A stretch of 61,442 nucleotides of DNA from positions 1 through 61,442 of the forward strand of contig NZ_NFLE01000024.1 of the NCBI RefSeq assembly GCF_002160755.1. Direction: 5' to 3'. The position numbers and the translations under genes are program-made. Source of the DNA: Lachnoclostridium sp. An14 (GTDB lineage: Bacteria; Bacillota; Clostridia; Lachnospirales; Lachnospiraceae). Shown in pieces: positions 42,731 to 51,849 of the stretch. Under the pieces are notes generated by a model. The model did not search any database. It was not told the DNA's origin and saw only the letters and a program-made list of their open reading frames with translations. Position 1 is the stretch's first letter; the number at the start of each line of letters is the position of its first letter.

Positions 42731-42817
42731 GTAATCCCACTGATACCGGGACACACCCCACCAGGCCGAATGGCCGCGTATGTTGACGAGGCGTTTAAAC
42801 TACTCCCTTTTCCTATT
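42722..42817 (-). promoter_or_regulatory. Manganese riboswitch (yybP-ykoY)
   Basis: Minus-strand aptamer: GAAAAGGGAGTAG at the 5' side, CTCGTCAACATACG in the middle, GGCC hairpin and CTGGTGGGG, closing with ACAAGACTTTTC that pairs with GAAAAG. These match the conserved GGGGAGUAG and GUCAA loops and the AGACUUU closing strand of yybP-ykoY RNAs. Mn2+ binding should stabilise P1, prevent the overlapping terminator and turn on the pump. Confidence 0.85.
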
Positions 42818-42859
42818 CAGTTTGTTTTCGTTCCCGGGCTCCCGGATGCTTCGTATGAC

Positions 42860-42888
42860 AGTATATGGGATTTCTGTGGAAAATGCAA
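42860..42888 (-). promoter_or_regulatory. Promoter of riboswitch-ATPase unit
   Basis: TTGCAT (complement of 42883-42888), a 17-bp spacer and TATACT (complement of 42860-42865). Confidence 0.7.
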
Positions 42889-43021
42889 CCCCCTTTTTTT
42901 CATGTTTAACGGTTTATTTACGCGTTTTTATTGGGGAACTCTTTCCTTTTGCGCTGTCCAGTAATTCGTTGACATATACACATCATTTTATAATTGGCAA
43001 ATCCACATCGTTTTATGTATC

Positions 43022-43050
43022 TTGTCAATTCTTTTTGCATATGCTATAAT
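43022..43050 (+). promoter_or_regulatory. Promoter of antitoxin RNA
   Basis: TTGTCA at 43022-43027, a 17-bp spacer and TATAAT at 43045-43050. It points into the 3' end of the toxin gene. Confidence 0.75.
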
Positions 43051-43056
43051 GCCAGT

Positions 43057-43140
43057 AGGCAAAGGAATGTAGCAAATTCCATATGAACAAAGAACGAAAC
43101 CCCCGGTTGTGTGGCAGCACAGCCGAGGGTTTCTTCTTTT
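43057..43140 (+). ncRNA. Antisense RNA antitoxin of Fst-like module
   Basis: A short RNA of about 80 nt is predicted from the TTGTCA/TATAAT promoter to the terminator at 43096-43133. It has no ribosome site plus credible reading frame, and it converges on the 3' part of the minus-strand toxin mRNA. This is the layout of the par/fst, txpA/ratA and bsrG/SR4 type I systems. Confidence 0.6.
43096..43133. terminator. Shared bidirectional terminator of type I module
   Basis: Stem GAAACCCcCGGtTGTG with CACAgCCGaGGGTTTC. On the + strand it is followed by TTCTTTTCTTTT; on the - strand it lies 35 bp past the toxin stop and is followed by GTTCTTT. It can end both RNAs. Confidence 0.75.
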
Positions 43141-43168
43141 CTTTTATAGTGGCAAAGCACCCACTCGG

Positions 43169-43267
43169 CTATTTGTTGCCCTTATCGTGCCTGTCTAGCC
43201 ATTTGCTGATGAGGTGGCAAACCACACCAGCTGCGACAGTCACAAAGAACATGGTAACTGTTTCCAT
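43169..43267 (-). CDS. Fst/Ldr-like type I toxin, 32 aa
   Basis: A 32-residue peptide: METVTMFFVTVAAGVV and CHLISKWLDRHDKGNK. One transmembrane segment (about 5-20) is followed by the W-L-D plus charged tail typical of Fst/Ldr-family membrane toxins. ATG at 43267 has AGAAGGTG upstream. An antisense RNA promoter converges from 43022, and the two share a terminator. The toxin mRNA start would lie near the divergent luxS promoter. Presumed to depolarise or disturb the membrane when unpaired from its antisense RNA. Confidence 0.72.
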   Translation of the reverse strand: METVTMFFVTVAAGVVCHLISKWLDRHDKGNK

Positions 43268-43293
43268 CCAAGCACCTTCTCTGCCACCCCCAC

Positions 43294-43322
43294 TTGTTTT
43301 TTCCCTCCCCGTCCGCTATACT
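43294..43322 (+). promoter_or_regulatory. Promoter of luxS
   Basis: TTGTTT at 43294-43299, a 17-bp spacer and TATACT at 43317-43322. A -10-like TATAGC on the other strand (43315-43320), facing the toxin gene, overlaps it. Confidence 0.6.
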
Positions 43323-43362
43323 GTTTCCAGTGACAGCTGACTATGAGAAAGGAGACATCCCT

Positions 43363-43842
43363 ATGGAAAAAATCACCAGCTTTACTATCGACCACTTACG
43401 GCTTCTGCCCGGCGTTTACGTATCCAGGAAAGACCCGGCGGGGGACGCCGTCATCACTACCTTCGACCTGCGCATGACCCGCCCCAACTGCGAACCGGTG
43501 ATGAACACCGCGGAAATGCACGCCATCGAGCACCTGGCGGCCACGTTTCTGCGCAATCACCCGGTATACGGGGATAAAATCATCTACTTTGGCCCCATGG
43601 GCTGCCGCACCGGCTTTTACCTGCTGCTGTGCGGGGATTTCCAGTCTGTGGACATCGTGCCCCTGATGACAGAGCTGTTCGAATTCATCCGTGACTATGA
43701 GGGCGAAGTGCCCGGCGCCTGCGCCAAGGACTGCGGCAACTACCTGGACATGAATCTTCCCATGGCAAAATACCTCGCCCGGAAGTATCTGGACGAGGTA
43801 CTGTATGACATCGGAGAGGAGCGGCTGGTATATCCGGAGTAA
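43363..43842 (+). CDS. luxS: S-ribosylhomocysteine lyase (AI-2 synthase)
   Basis: A 159-residue LuxS that cleaves S-ribosylhomocysteine to homocysteine and the autoinducer-2 precursor. The Fe/Zn ligands are present in EMHAIEHL (HxxEH) and GACAKDCGNY, with the catalytic Cys in GPMGCRTGFY. The start was moved to ATG at 43363 behind AAAGGAG; the longer frame beginning at 43294 would include the promoter. Monocistronic, converging with the GH13-like gene. It indicates methyl-cycle recycling and AI-2 signalling. Confidence 0.95.
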   Translation: MEKITSFTIDHLRLLPGVYVSRKDPAGDAVITTFDLRMTRPNCEPVMNTAEMHAIEHLAATFLRNHPVYGDKIIYFGPMGCRTGFYLLLCGDFQSVDIVPLMTELFEFIRDYEGEVPGACAKDCGNYLDMNLPMAKYLARKYLDEVLYDIGEERLVYPE

Positions 43843-43863
43843 TCCTCCGGCCCGGCCCATCTC

Positions 43864-45714
43864 CTATTCTTCTTCTTTTTTCCCGATAAACACCACAATG
43901 CTCCTGGGCGGAACCATAAATTTCTTCTGCTCCTTTAAGAGCGCCTCCTCCCCGGCCGGGTAAATGCCGTTGCGGGACGCAGCGTCCGTATTGATGGCCA
44001 CGTGCCATTTCCGGCCCTTGGGGAGATGGGGCAGGGCAAACTCGTGAGGCTCCCAGTGGAAATTATAGGCCACATAGAAGAAATCGTCCGTTGTCCCATC
44101 CGGTCTCACCCCGTAATCGCCGCAGTAGAGAACGCCCAACTGCCTGCGGAAGTTTTCAAACTCCGGGCACCAGGTTTTGACACCGTGGAAGGAAACGTCC
44201 GGGTAGCCGCAGACCTTGTAGTCCATCACCTTCGGCTCCTGTTCCATGTGGAACACCGGGTGAGCCTTGCGGAAGGCGATCAGGTAGCGGGTGAACTCGT
44301 AAAGGCTGCTGTTGGTCTTTAACAGGTTCCAGTTCAGCCAGGAGAGGTCACTGTCCTGACAGTAGGCGTTGTTGTTGCCGTTTTGAGAATTTCCAAACTC
44401 ATCTCCCGCCAGAATGAGGGGCGTCCCCTGATTTAAAAATACCAGTAGCATGGCGTTTCGCAGCTGTTTTCCCCGCATTTCCAGGATCTTTTTCTTCCTG
44501 GTGGGGCCTTCCACGCCGCAGTTCCAGCTGTAGTTATAATCCGTGCCGTCGTGGCCGCCCTCGCCGTTGGCATCGTTGTGCTTGCGGTCGTAGGAGACCA
44601 TGTCCATCATGGTAAATCCGTTGGTGGAGGCGATGTAATTGATGGGGGCCACATCCTTCGGATTTCTCCGCACCCGGTACACCAGGTTGTTGATCTGATC
44701 CTCGTCCCCCTTTAGCAGGCGGCGGGCATCCACCAGAAAGCCGTCATTGCACTCGCCCAGATGGCGGTGGCGCCCCGGATCCACTCCGTCCCAGGAGGTG
44801 GCCAAAAGCTTTGTGCGGCTGAGGAAGGGATCCTCGCCGATGAGCTTTAAGGGGGCATTTCCCACCAGATGGACGCCGTCCACATGGTAGTGCTGTACCC
44901 AGTGGCGCACCGCATCCACGGCGTAGCCCGGCCGCTCCGTGCCGGTGAAAAACAGCTCGATGATCACTTCCAGACCGGCCTTATGAAGGCTCTTTACCAG
45001 CTCCCGAAACTCCTTTGCCGGCGCCTTCTCCTTCCCGGAACAGTAGGACGCCTTGGGGGCGAAGGAATAGCCCTTTGTGTAGCCCCAGTAGTTCAATTTT
45101 CCGGTGGGCTCGTCCTTCCCGTAAGGGTTCCCGTCAGCCCGCTCCGGCATCATCACTTCCTCAAACTCCGAAGGCGGCAAAAGCTCCACCGCCGTCACTC
45201 CCAACTCTTTCAGATAAGGGATCTTCTCCGCGATGGCCGCGAAGGTGCCCCGCTCCTGGACACCGGAGGATAAATGTTTCGTAAAGCCTCTCACGTGCAA
45301 CCGGTAGATCACTGTGTCCTGATAGGGAATTTCCAGAGGATGATCTCCCTCCCAGTCTGCCTCCTCCTGGCACAGAGGCGTTTTCCGCACCTGTTTCACC
45401 TGCTTCAAATTGCCCCAGCGCTCGTGGCCGCGAAAGGCGGTGCCGCAGCCGTCCGCCATCAGCTCTCCGTCCGCCTCATAGGCGTATTCCAGCCCCCGGA
45501 AATCCGTTCCCATCAGGGTCATGTTCCACACATCCCCCACCCGGTCCTCCTTCCGGAATGAAATCTTCTGAAAGGGCTGTTCCTTTCCCGCTTTAAACAG
45601 CACCAGCGCACAGCTCTCCCTGCCGGCGGTGGTGGCAAAATGATAGCCGCCCCTCACCTCCGTCACGCCCAGGGGATACCATTTCTCATTTTCCGCGATA
45701 TAAAAATCTCCCAT
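43864..45714 (-). CDS. GH13 isoamylase/GlgX-like protein with no catalytic residues
   Basis: A 616-residue protein with the fold of glycogen-debranching GH13 enzymes: an N-terminal carbohydrate-binding-like domain (1-110), a barrel (about 130-500) and a C-terminal beta domain. Framework motifs remain (YRLHVRGFT, GDEFGNSQNGNNNAYCQD, DLSWLNW). The catalytic sites are gone: the nucleophile region FRFD reads VHLV (position 284), the acid/base AEPWD reads ATSWD (306), AHDGFT reads STNGFT (365), and region I DVVYNH reads ELFFTG. The frame is intact, so it is a conserved pseudoenzyme rather than a decaying gene. It lies 10 bp after the ABC-F gene in an xth-ABC-F-GH13 operon. Confidence 0.85.
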   Translation of the reverse strand: MGDFYIAENEKWYPLGVTEVRGGYHFATTAGRESCALVLFKAGKEQPFQKISFRKEDRVGDVWNMTLMGTDFRGLEYAYEADGELMADGCGTAFRGHERWGNLKQVKQVRKTPLCQEEADWEGDHPLEIPYQDTVIYRLHVRGFTKHLSSGVQERGTFAAIAEKIPYLKELGVTAVELLPPSEFEEVMMPERADGNPYGKDEPTGKLNYWGYTKGYSFAPKASYCSGKEKAPAKEFRELVKSLHKAGLEVIIELFFTGTERPGYAVDAVRHWVQHYHVDGVHLVGNAPLKLIGEDPFLSRTKLLATSWDGVDPGRHRHLGECNDGFLVDARRLLKGDEDQINNLVYRVRRNPKDVAPINYIASTNGFTMMDMVSYDRKHNDANGEGGHDGTDYNYSWNCGVEGPTRKKKILEMRGKQLRNAMLLVFLNQGTPLILAGDEFGNSQNGNNNAYCQDSDLSWLNWNLLKTNSSLYEFTRYLIAFRKAHPVFHMEQEPKVMDYKVCGYPDVSFHGVKTWCPEFENFRRQLGVLYCGDYGVRPDGTTDDFFYVAYNFHWEPHEFALPHLPKGRKWHVAINTDAASRNGIYPAGEEALLKEQKKFMVPPRSIVVFIGKKEEE

Positions 45715-45724
45715 CTTTTCCTCC

Positions 45725-47521
45725 CTACGACTGCTGGGCCGCGATCCGCTCTGCCAGATCGTTCAGATACATCCAGCGGTCCATTTTTTCCTCCAGAAGG
45801 CGTTCTGTTTCTTCCTTCCGGGCCATGAGCTCTTTCAGTTTTTCGTAATCCGTGGCGGCCGCCTCTATCTCCTGCTCCAACGCGGCCGTTTCCTCCTCCA
45901 GGGAGGCGATGGTCTCCTCGATGGTCTCCCATTCCTTCTGTTCCCTGTAAGTAAATTTCAGCTTTTTCTCCCGCGGCTTTTCCTTGGGGCCGGAGCTTTT
46001 CTCCTTCTTCGGCTCCGGAATGTCGCCGCCGTGGATCTGCTCCCAGGCCACCTGATAGTCCGTAAACCCGCCCTCGTACTGGCGCACGGCCCCGTCACCC
46101 TCAAAGGCAAAGATGCGCCTGGCGATCCGGTCCAGAAAATACCGGTCGTGGGAAACGGCGATCACGATGCCCTGGAAACTGTCCAGATAGTCCTCCAGGA
46201 TGGTGAGGGTCTGGATGTCCAGATCGTTGGTGGGCTCGTCCAACATCAGCACGTTGGGGGCCTCCATAAGGATGCGGCATAAGTACAGGCGTCTCTTTTC
46301 CCCTCCGGAGAGCTTGGAAATGACGCTGTACTGGACACTGGACGGAAACAGAAACCGCTCCAGCATCTGGCTGGCGGTGATGCGCCCGTCGTTTGTGGGC
46401 ACGTACTCCGCCACCTCCTTGATGTAGTCAATCACCCGCAGGCTCTCGTCCATGGCCTCGTTTTCCTGGGAGAAATACCCCAGTTTTACCGTCTGGCCGA
46501 TGGTCACGGTGCCCGCGTCCGGCTCCACCCAGCCGGCAATCATTTTCATCAGGGTAGACTTTCCGCTGCCGTTGGGGCCGATGATGCCGATGCGGTCATT
46601 TTTCAGGAAAATATAGGTGAAATCCTTTATCAGCACTTTATCACCGTAGGCCTTGCACAGGCCCTCCACCTCCACCGTCGTCCTTCCTAAGCGGCTGGAA
46701 ACGGAGTCCAGCTCCACCTGGGCGTCAAACTCCGGGGCTTTCTGATCCCGAAGGGCCTCATAGCGCTGGATATGGGCCTTCTGTTTTGTAGATCTGGCCC
46801 TGGCTCCCCGCATCATCCATTCCAGCTCCACCCGCAGAATAGACTGGCGTTTCCGCTCCGACGCCAGCGCCATATCCAGGCGCTCCGCCTTCAGTTTCAG
46901 GAATCCCTCGTAGTTGGCCTGGTAGCTGTAGAGCTTTCCCTTGTCCAGCTCCACGATGCGGCTGGTGACGCTGTCCAGGAAATACCGGTCGTGGGTGATC
47001 ATCAGCAGCGCGCCCTTGAATTTTTTCAGATAGTCCTCCAGCCAGTCCGCCATCTGGCTGTCCAGATGGTTGGTGGGCTCGTCCAGAATGAGCAGCTCGG
47101 CGGTGGAGAGAAGGACGCTCACCAGGGCAATCCGTTTTCTCTGGCCGCCGGATAAGGTTTCCACCTTAGCGTCAAACTGATGGATGCCCAGCTTTGTGAG
47201 CATGGTCTTGGCCTGGCTCTCCAGGTCCCAGACGTGGGAGTGGCCCTCGTTTTCCCGGACGATGCTCTCCAGAATGGTCTCCCCCGCCACAAACTGGGGA
47301 TTCTGGGGCAGGTAGCGGATGTCCAATCCCCGCCTGCGGGTCACGGTGCCGGAATCCGGCTCCTCCAGCCCGGCCACGATCTTTAGCAGGGTGGACTTTC
47401 CCGTGCCGTTGATGCCGATTAAGCCCACCTTTTCTCCCTCCTGGATGGAAAAGTCGGTGTCGTCAAAGAGCAGCCGCTCCGTATAGGATTTTGTCAGATG
47501 TTCAATGGTTACAATGTTCAT
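45725..47521 (-). CDS. ABC-F family ATPase, Uup-like
   Basis: A 598-residue soluble protein with two ABC domains and no membrane part: Walker [10 protein letters not shown] and GPNGSGKST, signatures LSGGQRKR and LSGGEKRR, Walker [10 protein letters not shown] and [10 protein letters not shown] basic linker and C-terminal coiled coil (about 520-598, [19 protein letters not shown]) resemble Uup, which acts on ribosomes or branched DNA. The start is ATG at 47521, overlapping the xth stop as ATGA; the longer frame to 47638 runs inside xth. Translational coupling to xth fits a role linked to nucleic-acid repair or translation quality. Confidence 0.88.
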   Translation of the reverse strand: MNIVTIEHLTKSYTERLLFDDTDFSIQEGEKVGLIGINGTGKSTLLKIVAGLEEPDSGTVTRRRGLDIRYLPQNPQFVAGETILESIVRENEGHSHVWDLESQAKTMLTKLGIHQFDAKVETLSGGQRKRIALVSVLLSTAELLILDEPTNHLDSQMADWLEDYLKKFKGALLMITHDRYFLDSVTSRIVELDKGKLYSYQANYEGFLKLKAERLDMALASERKRQSILRVELEWMMRGARARSTKQKAHIQRYEALRDQKAPEFDAQVELDSVSSRLGRTTVEVEGLCKAYGDKVLIKDFTYIFLKNDRIGIIGPNGSGKSTLMKMIAGWVEPDAGTVTIGQTVKLGYFSQENEAMDESLRVIDYIKEVAEYVPTNDGRITASQMLERFLFPSSVQYSVISKLSGGEKRRLYLCRILMEAPNVLMLDEPTNDLDIQTLTILEDYLDSFQGIVIAVSHDRYFLDRIARRIFAFEGDGAVRQYEGGFTDYQVAWEQIHGGDIPEPKKEKSSGPKEKPREKKLKFTYREQKEWETIEETIASLEEETAALEQEIEAAATDYEKLKELMARKEETERLLEEKMDRWMYLNDLAERIAAQQS

Positions 47522-48276
47522 GGTTTCAGCACGACCTCCACCGGGCAGTGATCGGAGCCGAAGACCTCCGTGTGAATGGAGGCCCCCTCCAGCCGGTCTT
47601 TTAAGCTTTCCGATACGCAGAAATAGTCGATGCGCCACCCGGCGTTCTTAGCGCGGGCGCTGAACCGGTAGGACCACCAGGAATAAATCCCCTCGGCGTC
47701 CGGGTAAAAATAGCGGAAGGTGTCAATGAAACCGGCGTTTAACAGGGTGGTGAAATCCTCTCGCTCCTCATCGGTAAAGCCGGCGTTTTTCCGGTTGGTT
47801 TTCGGGTTTTTTAAGTCAATTTCCTTGTGGGCCACGTTTAAATCGCCGCAGAACACCACCGGCTTTTTCTCCTCCAGTTTCTTTAAATACGCCAAAAAGG
47901 CCGCGTTCCACTCCCGCCTGTAGGGCAGGCGGGCCAGGCCGTCCTGGGAATTGGGGGTGTAGCAGGTGACTACGTAGTAGTCCTCAAACTCCGCGGTGAT
48001 AACCCGCCCCTCCTTGTCGTGCTCCTCGGCGCCGATTCCGTAGGTGACGGACAGCGGCTCCTCTTTTGTAAACATGGCGGTGCCGGAATAGCCCTTTTTC
48101 TCCGCGTAATTCCAATATTGATGGTAGCCCGGCAGATCCAGGTCGATCTGGCCCTCCTGAAGCTTTGTCTCCTGCAGGCAGAACACGTCCGCGTCCGCCT
48201 CTTTAAAATAATCTAAAAATCCCTTCGTCACGCAGGCCCGCAGGCCGTTGACATTCCAGGAAATGAGTTTCGTCAT
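47518..48276 (-). CDS. xth: Exodeoxyribonuclease III
   Basis: A 252-residue AP endonuclease/exonuclease. [14 protein letters not shown] (Asn metal site), [11 protein letters not shown] (Glu), [23 protein letters not shown] (Asp/Asn), [20 protein letters not shown] and the final GSDHCPVEV (Asp-His) are the full set for ExoIII. The start was moved to ATG at 48276 behind AAGGAG; the frame to 48360 has no signal. Repairs abasic sites. First gene of a three-gene operon. Confidence 0.95.
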   Translation of the reverse strand: MTKLISWNVNGLRACVTKGFLDYFKEADADVFCLQETKLQEGQIDLDLPGYHQYWNYAEKKGYSGTAMFTKEEPLSVTYGIGAEEHDKEGRVITAEFEDYYVVTCYTPNSQDGLARLPYRREWNAAFLAYLKKLEEKKPVVFCGDLNVAHKEIDLKNPKTNRKNAGFTDEEREDFTTLLNAGFIDTFRYFYPDAEGIYSWWSYRFSARAKNAGWRIDYFCVSESLKDRLEGASIHTEVFGSDHCPVEVVLKP

Positions 48277-48382
48277 AGCTGTGTCTCCTTGTCTTTTCTT
48301 TTTGTCTGCCTGACAAATACAGTATAACACATCCGCCGGGGGATTTTCCACAATTATCACAGTTTCCCTCCGACAGACCCGG

Positions 48383-50596
48383 TCACAGTTTCAGTTTCGC
48401 GAAAGCGTCGGCAAAAGCATTGTTTAACGGGGCCTCGGCCTCCTTTTTCTGCTGGTTCAGGTACTTGGCCACGTCCCGCTTGCTGACGCCGGCCCCCTCC
48501 TTTTTCCTCCGCTCCTGGAAAGAGGAGAGCTTTTCCTTGTAGCCGCATCTGCACACGAAAATCTGGCCGTCGCCTTTGCCCCGCAGCTCCATTTTCTTGT
48601 GGCATTTGGGACAGCGGGCGTTGGAGGTGCGGGACACCGTCTCCCGGTAGCCGCACTCCCGGTCCTGGCAGACCAGCATCTCGCTGTTTTTTCCCTTTAC
48701 GGCCAAGAGACGCTTGCCGCAGTTGGGGCATTTTTTGTTGGTCAGGTTGTCGTGGCGGAAGGTGCCCTCGCCGGCCTTGATCTGGCCGATGAGATCCACG
48801 GTGTAGCCGCGGATGTCCTTCATAAAGGCGCCTCGTTTCAGCTCCCCTCTGGCGATTTTGGAGAGGCGCATCTCCCAGTCTGCCGTCAGCTCCGGCTTGC
48901 GCAGATCCTCCGGCACCAGCTCCAACAGCTGCTTTGCCTTGGAGGTGAGGAAAATGTCCTCTCCCCGTTTTTCCAGAAGGAAACTCTTAAACAATTTTTC
49001 GATAATATCCGCCCTGGTGGCCACGGTCCCCAGACCGCCGGTCTCTCCCAGGGTTTTGGCCATGGCCTTGTCTCCGCTTTCCATGTAGGCCACAGGATTT
49101 TCCATGGCGGACAAAAGCGTCGCCTCCGTAAAGGGGGCCGGCGGCTTTGTCTTTCCCTCAGTGACGGTGAAATTTAACTTCGTGAAACGGTCTCCCTGCT
49201 GGATGGACGGCAGTTTCTGCTCCCGGACGGCCTTTCCCGCCTCGTAGTCCCGGTTTTCTTCCTCGTCCTCCCAGCTCTCCTCTCCCGTCTCATAGACTTC
49301 CTTCCAGCCGGAGGCCTTCACCGTCCTTCCTCCGGCCGCGAACTGCTCGCCGCCGATGTCCACTGTCAGGCTCACCTGCTCGTACTCATAGGGCGGGTAG
49401 AGCACTGCCAGGAACCGGCGCACCACCAGGTCGTAGATCCGTCTCTCGTCGATGGTCATGTGCTCCAGGCTCACAAACTGCTCCGTGGGGATGATGGCGT
49501 GATGGTCGGTGACCTTGGCGTCATTGACGAAGGAGGCCTTCGGGGAAAAGGTCTGGGCAGCCAGCTTTCCCGCCAGTTTCCGGTAGGGGCCGGTGCCGCA
49601 GGCTTTCAGGCGCTCTTTGATGGTGGGCACAATGTCGCTGCTCAAATACCGGGAATCCGTCCTCGGGTAGGTGAGCACCTTGTGATTCTCATAGAGGCGC
49701 TGCATGATGCTCAAGGTCTCCTTGGCGGAGTAGTGGAACCGCCGGTTGGCGTCCCGCTGCAGCTCCGTCAGATCGTAGAGCAGGGGGGCGGCTGTCTTTT
49801 TCGCCGTCCGTTTCACCTCCGTCACCACTCCGTCCTGTCCCCGCAGCCGCTTTTCCAGCTCATTGATGCGGTTCCGGTCAAAGCTGCGGTAGCTGCCGGA
49901 GCTTTTATCCCGCCAGCTTAAGGTCACTCCCGGCGTCCCGTAGGCGGTGAGGCCGTAGTAGGGCTTTGGCACAAACTCCCGGATGTCTTTTTCCCGCCTG
50001 GCAATGATGGCCAGGGTGGGCGTTTGGACACGGCCGCAGGAGAGCTGGGCGTTGTACTTGCAGGTGAGGGCGCGGGTGGCGTTGATCCCCACCAGCCAGT
50101 CTGCCTCCGCCCGGCACATGGCGGCATCGTAAAGGGGCCCGTACTCTTTTCCGCTCCGCAAATGAGCAAAGCCCTCCCGGATGGCCTTGTCGGTGACGGA
50201 GGAGATCCAGAGCCGTTTCAGCGGTTTCTCCGCCCCGGCTTTCTTTAAAATCAGCCGGGCCACCAGCTCTCCCTCCCGCCCGGCGTCCGTGGCGATGACG
50301 ATCTCTCCCACGTCCTTGCGGTGAATCTGGTTTTTCACGATTTTGTACTGTTTGGCGGTCTGGCCGATAACCTCCAGCTTGAAGGGCTCCGGCATCATGG
50401 GGAGCTGCTCCAATTTCCACTCTTTGTATTTTGGATCGTAGCCCTCCGGGTCCGCCAGCTCCACCAGATGGCCCAGGCCCCAGGTTACAATGTATTTTTC
50501 TCCTTCCAACGCCCCGTCGGAGGCCTTTTTACACCCCAGCACTCTGGCGATGTCCCGGCCCACGGAGGGTTTTTCTGCAATAACCAGTGTTTTCAT
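48383..50596 (-). CDS. topB: DNA topoisomerase III
   Basis: A 737-residue type IA topoisomerase. The Toprim domain begins [20 protein letters not shown], with metal residues in [11 protein letters not shown]. The active-site region [12 protein letters not shown] contains the nucleophilic Tyr (about 310). The C-terminus carries zinc ribbons (CPNCGKR...[17 protein letters not shown]...CRCGYKE). The start was moved to ATG at 50596, which follows GGAAGGAAATCCAAGGAC. Decatenates DNA. Located just upstream of xth in the same direction. Confidence 0.95.
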   Translation of the reverse strand: MKTLVIAEKPSVGRDIARVLGCKKASDGALEGEKYIVTWGLGHLVELADPEGYDPKYKEWKLEQLPMMPEPFKLEVIGQTAKQYKIVKNQIHRKDVGEIVIATDAGREGELVARLILKKAGAEKPLKRLWISSVTDKAIREGFAHLRSGKEYGPLYDAAMCRAEADWLVGINATRALTCKYNAQLSCGRVQTPTLAIIARREKDIREFVPKPYYGLTAYGTPGVTLSWRDKSSGSYRSFDRNRINELEKRLRGQDGVVTEVKRTAKKTAAPLLYDLTELQRDANRRFHYSAKETLSIMQRLYENHKVLTYPRTDSRYLSSDIVPTIKERLKACGTGPYRKLAGKLAAQTFSPKASFVNDAKVTDHHAIIPTEQFVSLEHMTIDERRIYDLVVRRFLAVLYPPYEYEQVSLTVDIGGEQFAAGGRTVKASGWKEVYETGEESWEDEEENRDYEAGKAVREQKLPSIQQGDRFTKLNFTVTEGKTKPPAPFTEATLLSAMENPVAYMESGDKAMAKTLGETGGLGTVATRADIIEKLFKSFLLEKRGEDIFLTSKAKQLLELVPEDLRKPELTADWEMRLSKIARGELKRGAFMKDIRGYTVDLIGQIKAGEGTFRHDNLTNKKCPNCGKRLLAVKGKNSEMLVCQDRECGYRETVSRTSNARCPKCHKKMELRGKGDGQIFVCRCGYKEKLSSFQERRKKEGAGVSKRDVAKYLNQQKKEAEAPLNNAFADAFAKLKL

Positions 50597-50728
50597 GTCC
50601 TTGGATTTCCTTCCTTTTCCGCCTTTTTGGCGGCCTTCTCTTGTATTATAATGCAAAACGGCCGGGGCGAAAAGCTCCGGCCGGGAAAAAGACGGTTCTG
50701 TTTTGAAAAACGGCAGGCACCGGGAAAA

Positions 50729-51571
50729 TCACCGGTTCACCGCATACTCCACCAAAATATCCGCCACCACGCTCACCTGTCCCGGCATCACTGCCGCGCC
50801 TTCTGCGGCCTCCGGGACAGCCATGGCGCCGTCCCTGGCGCTCATATTGGTAACGGCGGTGTAGCGGGCCTGGCTGTTCGTGGTGTGCTCCTCGATCTTT
50901 ACCACATCTCCCAGGCTGCAGCCGCCGGCGATGGCCATGGCGTTTGCCTTGGCATAGGCGGACTCCACGGCCTTTGCCAGGGCCTCCTGGTAGCTCTCGT
51001 CGTACTTGCTGGACATATAGGTGACAGACTGGATGCTGTTGGCTCCGGCTCCCACGGAAACGGAGATCACCTCTCCCACCACATCCACCGGCACATCAGA
51101 GACGGTGATGGAGGTGTCCATGGAATATCCGGTGATGGTGCGGCCGTTTTCCCAGTCGTAGATGGGGTTTAAATTGTAGCTGGAGGTCTGGATGGACTCC
51201 TCGCCGATCCCCTTGGCGGTGATGGCGGCCACCACCTTATCCACTGCCTCGCTGTTGGCCGTCTGGCAGGCAGCGGCGTCCGCCTCCTCCGTGGTGACGG
51301 AAAGCTCCAGCTCCGCCATGTCAGGAACCACCTTGACTTCCTCCCTGGCGTTGACGGAAATCACCTGATTTTCCACGTTCGTCACCTGGATGGAGGAAGG
51401 CACGCTCACATTGGACGACACGGGTGCAGCCCCGCAGCCGGCGAGCAGAACGGCCCCGCAGGTGAGTACGGCGCAAGCCATCGCTGCCCGTTTCCCGTTT
51501 TTTCCGGCCTCCGCGGAGAGGTTTCCCCCTAAAAATCCTGTATGATTCTCCATTTTTCTCATTTTTTTCAT
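50729..51571 (-). CDS. SIMPL-domain lipoprotein
   Basis: A 280-residue lipoprotein. A basic N-terminus and hydrophobic segment end in the lipobox LLAGC (Cys near 46). A SIMPL (DUF541) domain follows: VISVNAREEVKVVPDMAELE, ITGYSMDTSITVSDVPVDVV, ALAKAVESAYAKANAMAIAG. SIMPL proteins are oligomeric envelope proteins of unclear function. The start was moved to ATG at 51571, which follows GGAGGAGG; the frame to 51640 lacks a signal. Confidence 0.87.
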   Translation of the reverse strand: MKKMRKMENHTGFLGGNLSAEAGKNGKRAAMACAVLTCGAVLLAGCGAAPVSSNVSVPSSIQVTNVENQVISVNAREEVKVVPDMAELELSVTTEEADAAACQTANSEAVDKVVAAITAKGIGEESIQTSSYNLNPIYDWENGRTITGYSMDTSITVSDVPVDVVGEVISVSVGAGANSIQSVTYMSSKYDESYQEALAKAVESAYAKANAMAIAGGCSLGDVVKIEEHTTNSQARYTAVTNMSARDGAMAVPEAAEGAAVMPGQVSVVADILVEYAVNR

Positions 51572-51754
51572 AATCCGATTCCTCCTCCTGTCTGTTTTCC
51601 GACGATCCGGACAAAACATCCGACTTCCCCGGTTTCTCATTACCTTCTTATCATTATCATATCACAAACGGGAAAACGGTTCATTTCTTTTCCTTTAAGG
51701 TTCGATTACATTTTACGGAGTTTTGTCTTCCCCAAATCTTTTTCAGAACGGGAA

Positions 51755-51804
51755 AAGGCAGAGCCTTCCGTCCCGCCACTTTCCGCGGAACCAGGCTCTG
51801 CCTT
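51755..51804. terminator. Bidirectional terminator after ykpA-like gene
   Basis: Arms AAGGCAGAGCCT and AGGCTCTGCCTT around a GC-rich loop. T-rich tracts occur on both sides. It mainly serves the minus-strand ABC-F gene ending at 51850. Confidence 0.75.
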
Positions 51805-51849
51805 CTAGTTTTATTTTCCTGTAATCTCTCTTTTCCCCGATCTTTAAAA

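Noticed and set aside
43083-43340. 85-codon + strand frame through the type I module
   Set aside because: It begins in the antisense RNA and crosses its terminator; the credible coding sequence is the 32-codon minus-strand toxin.
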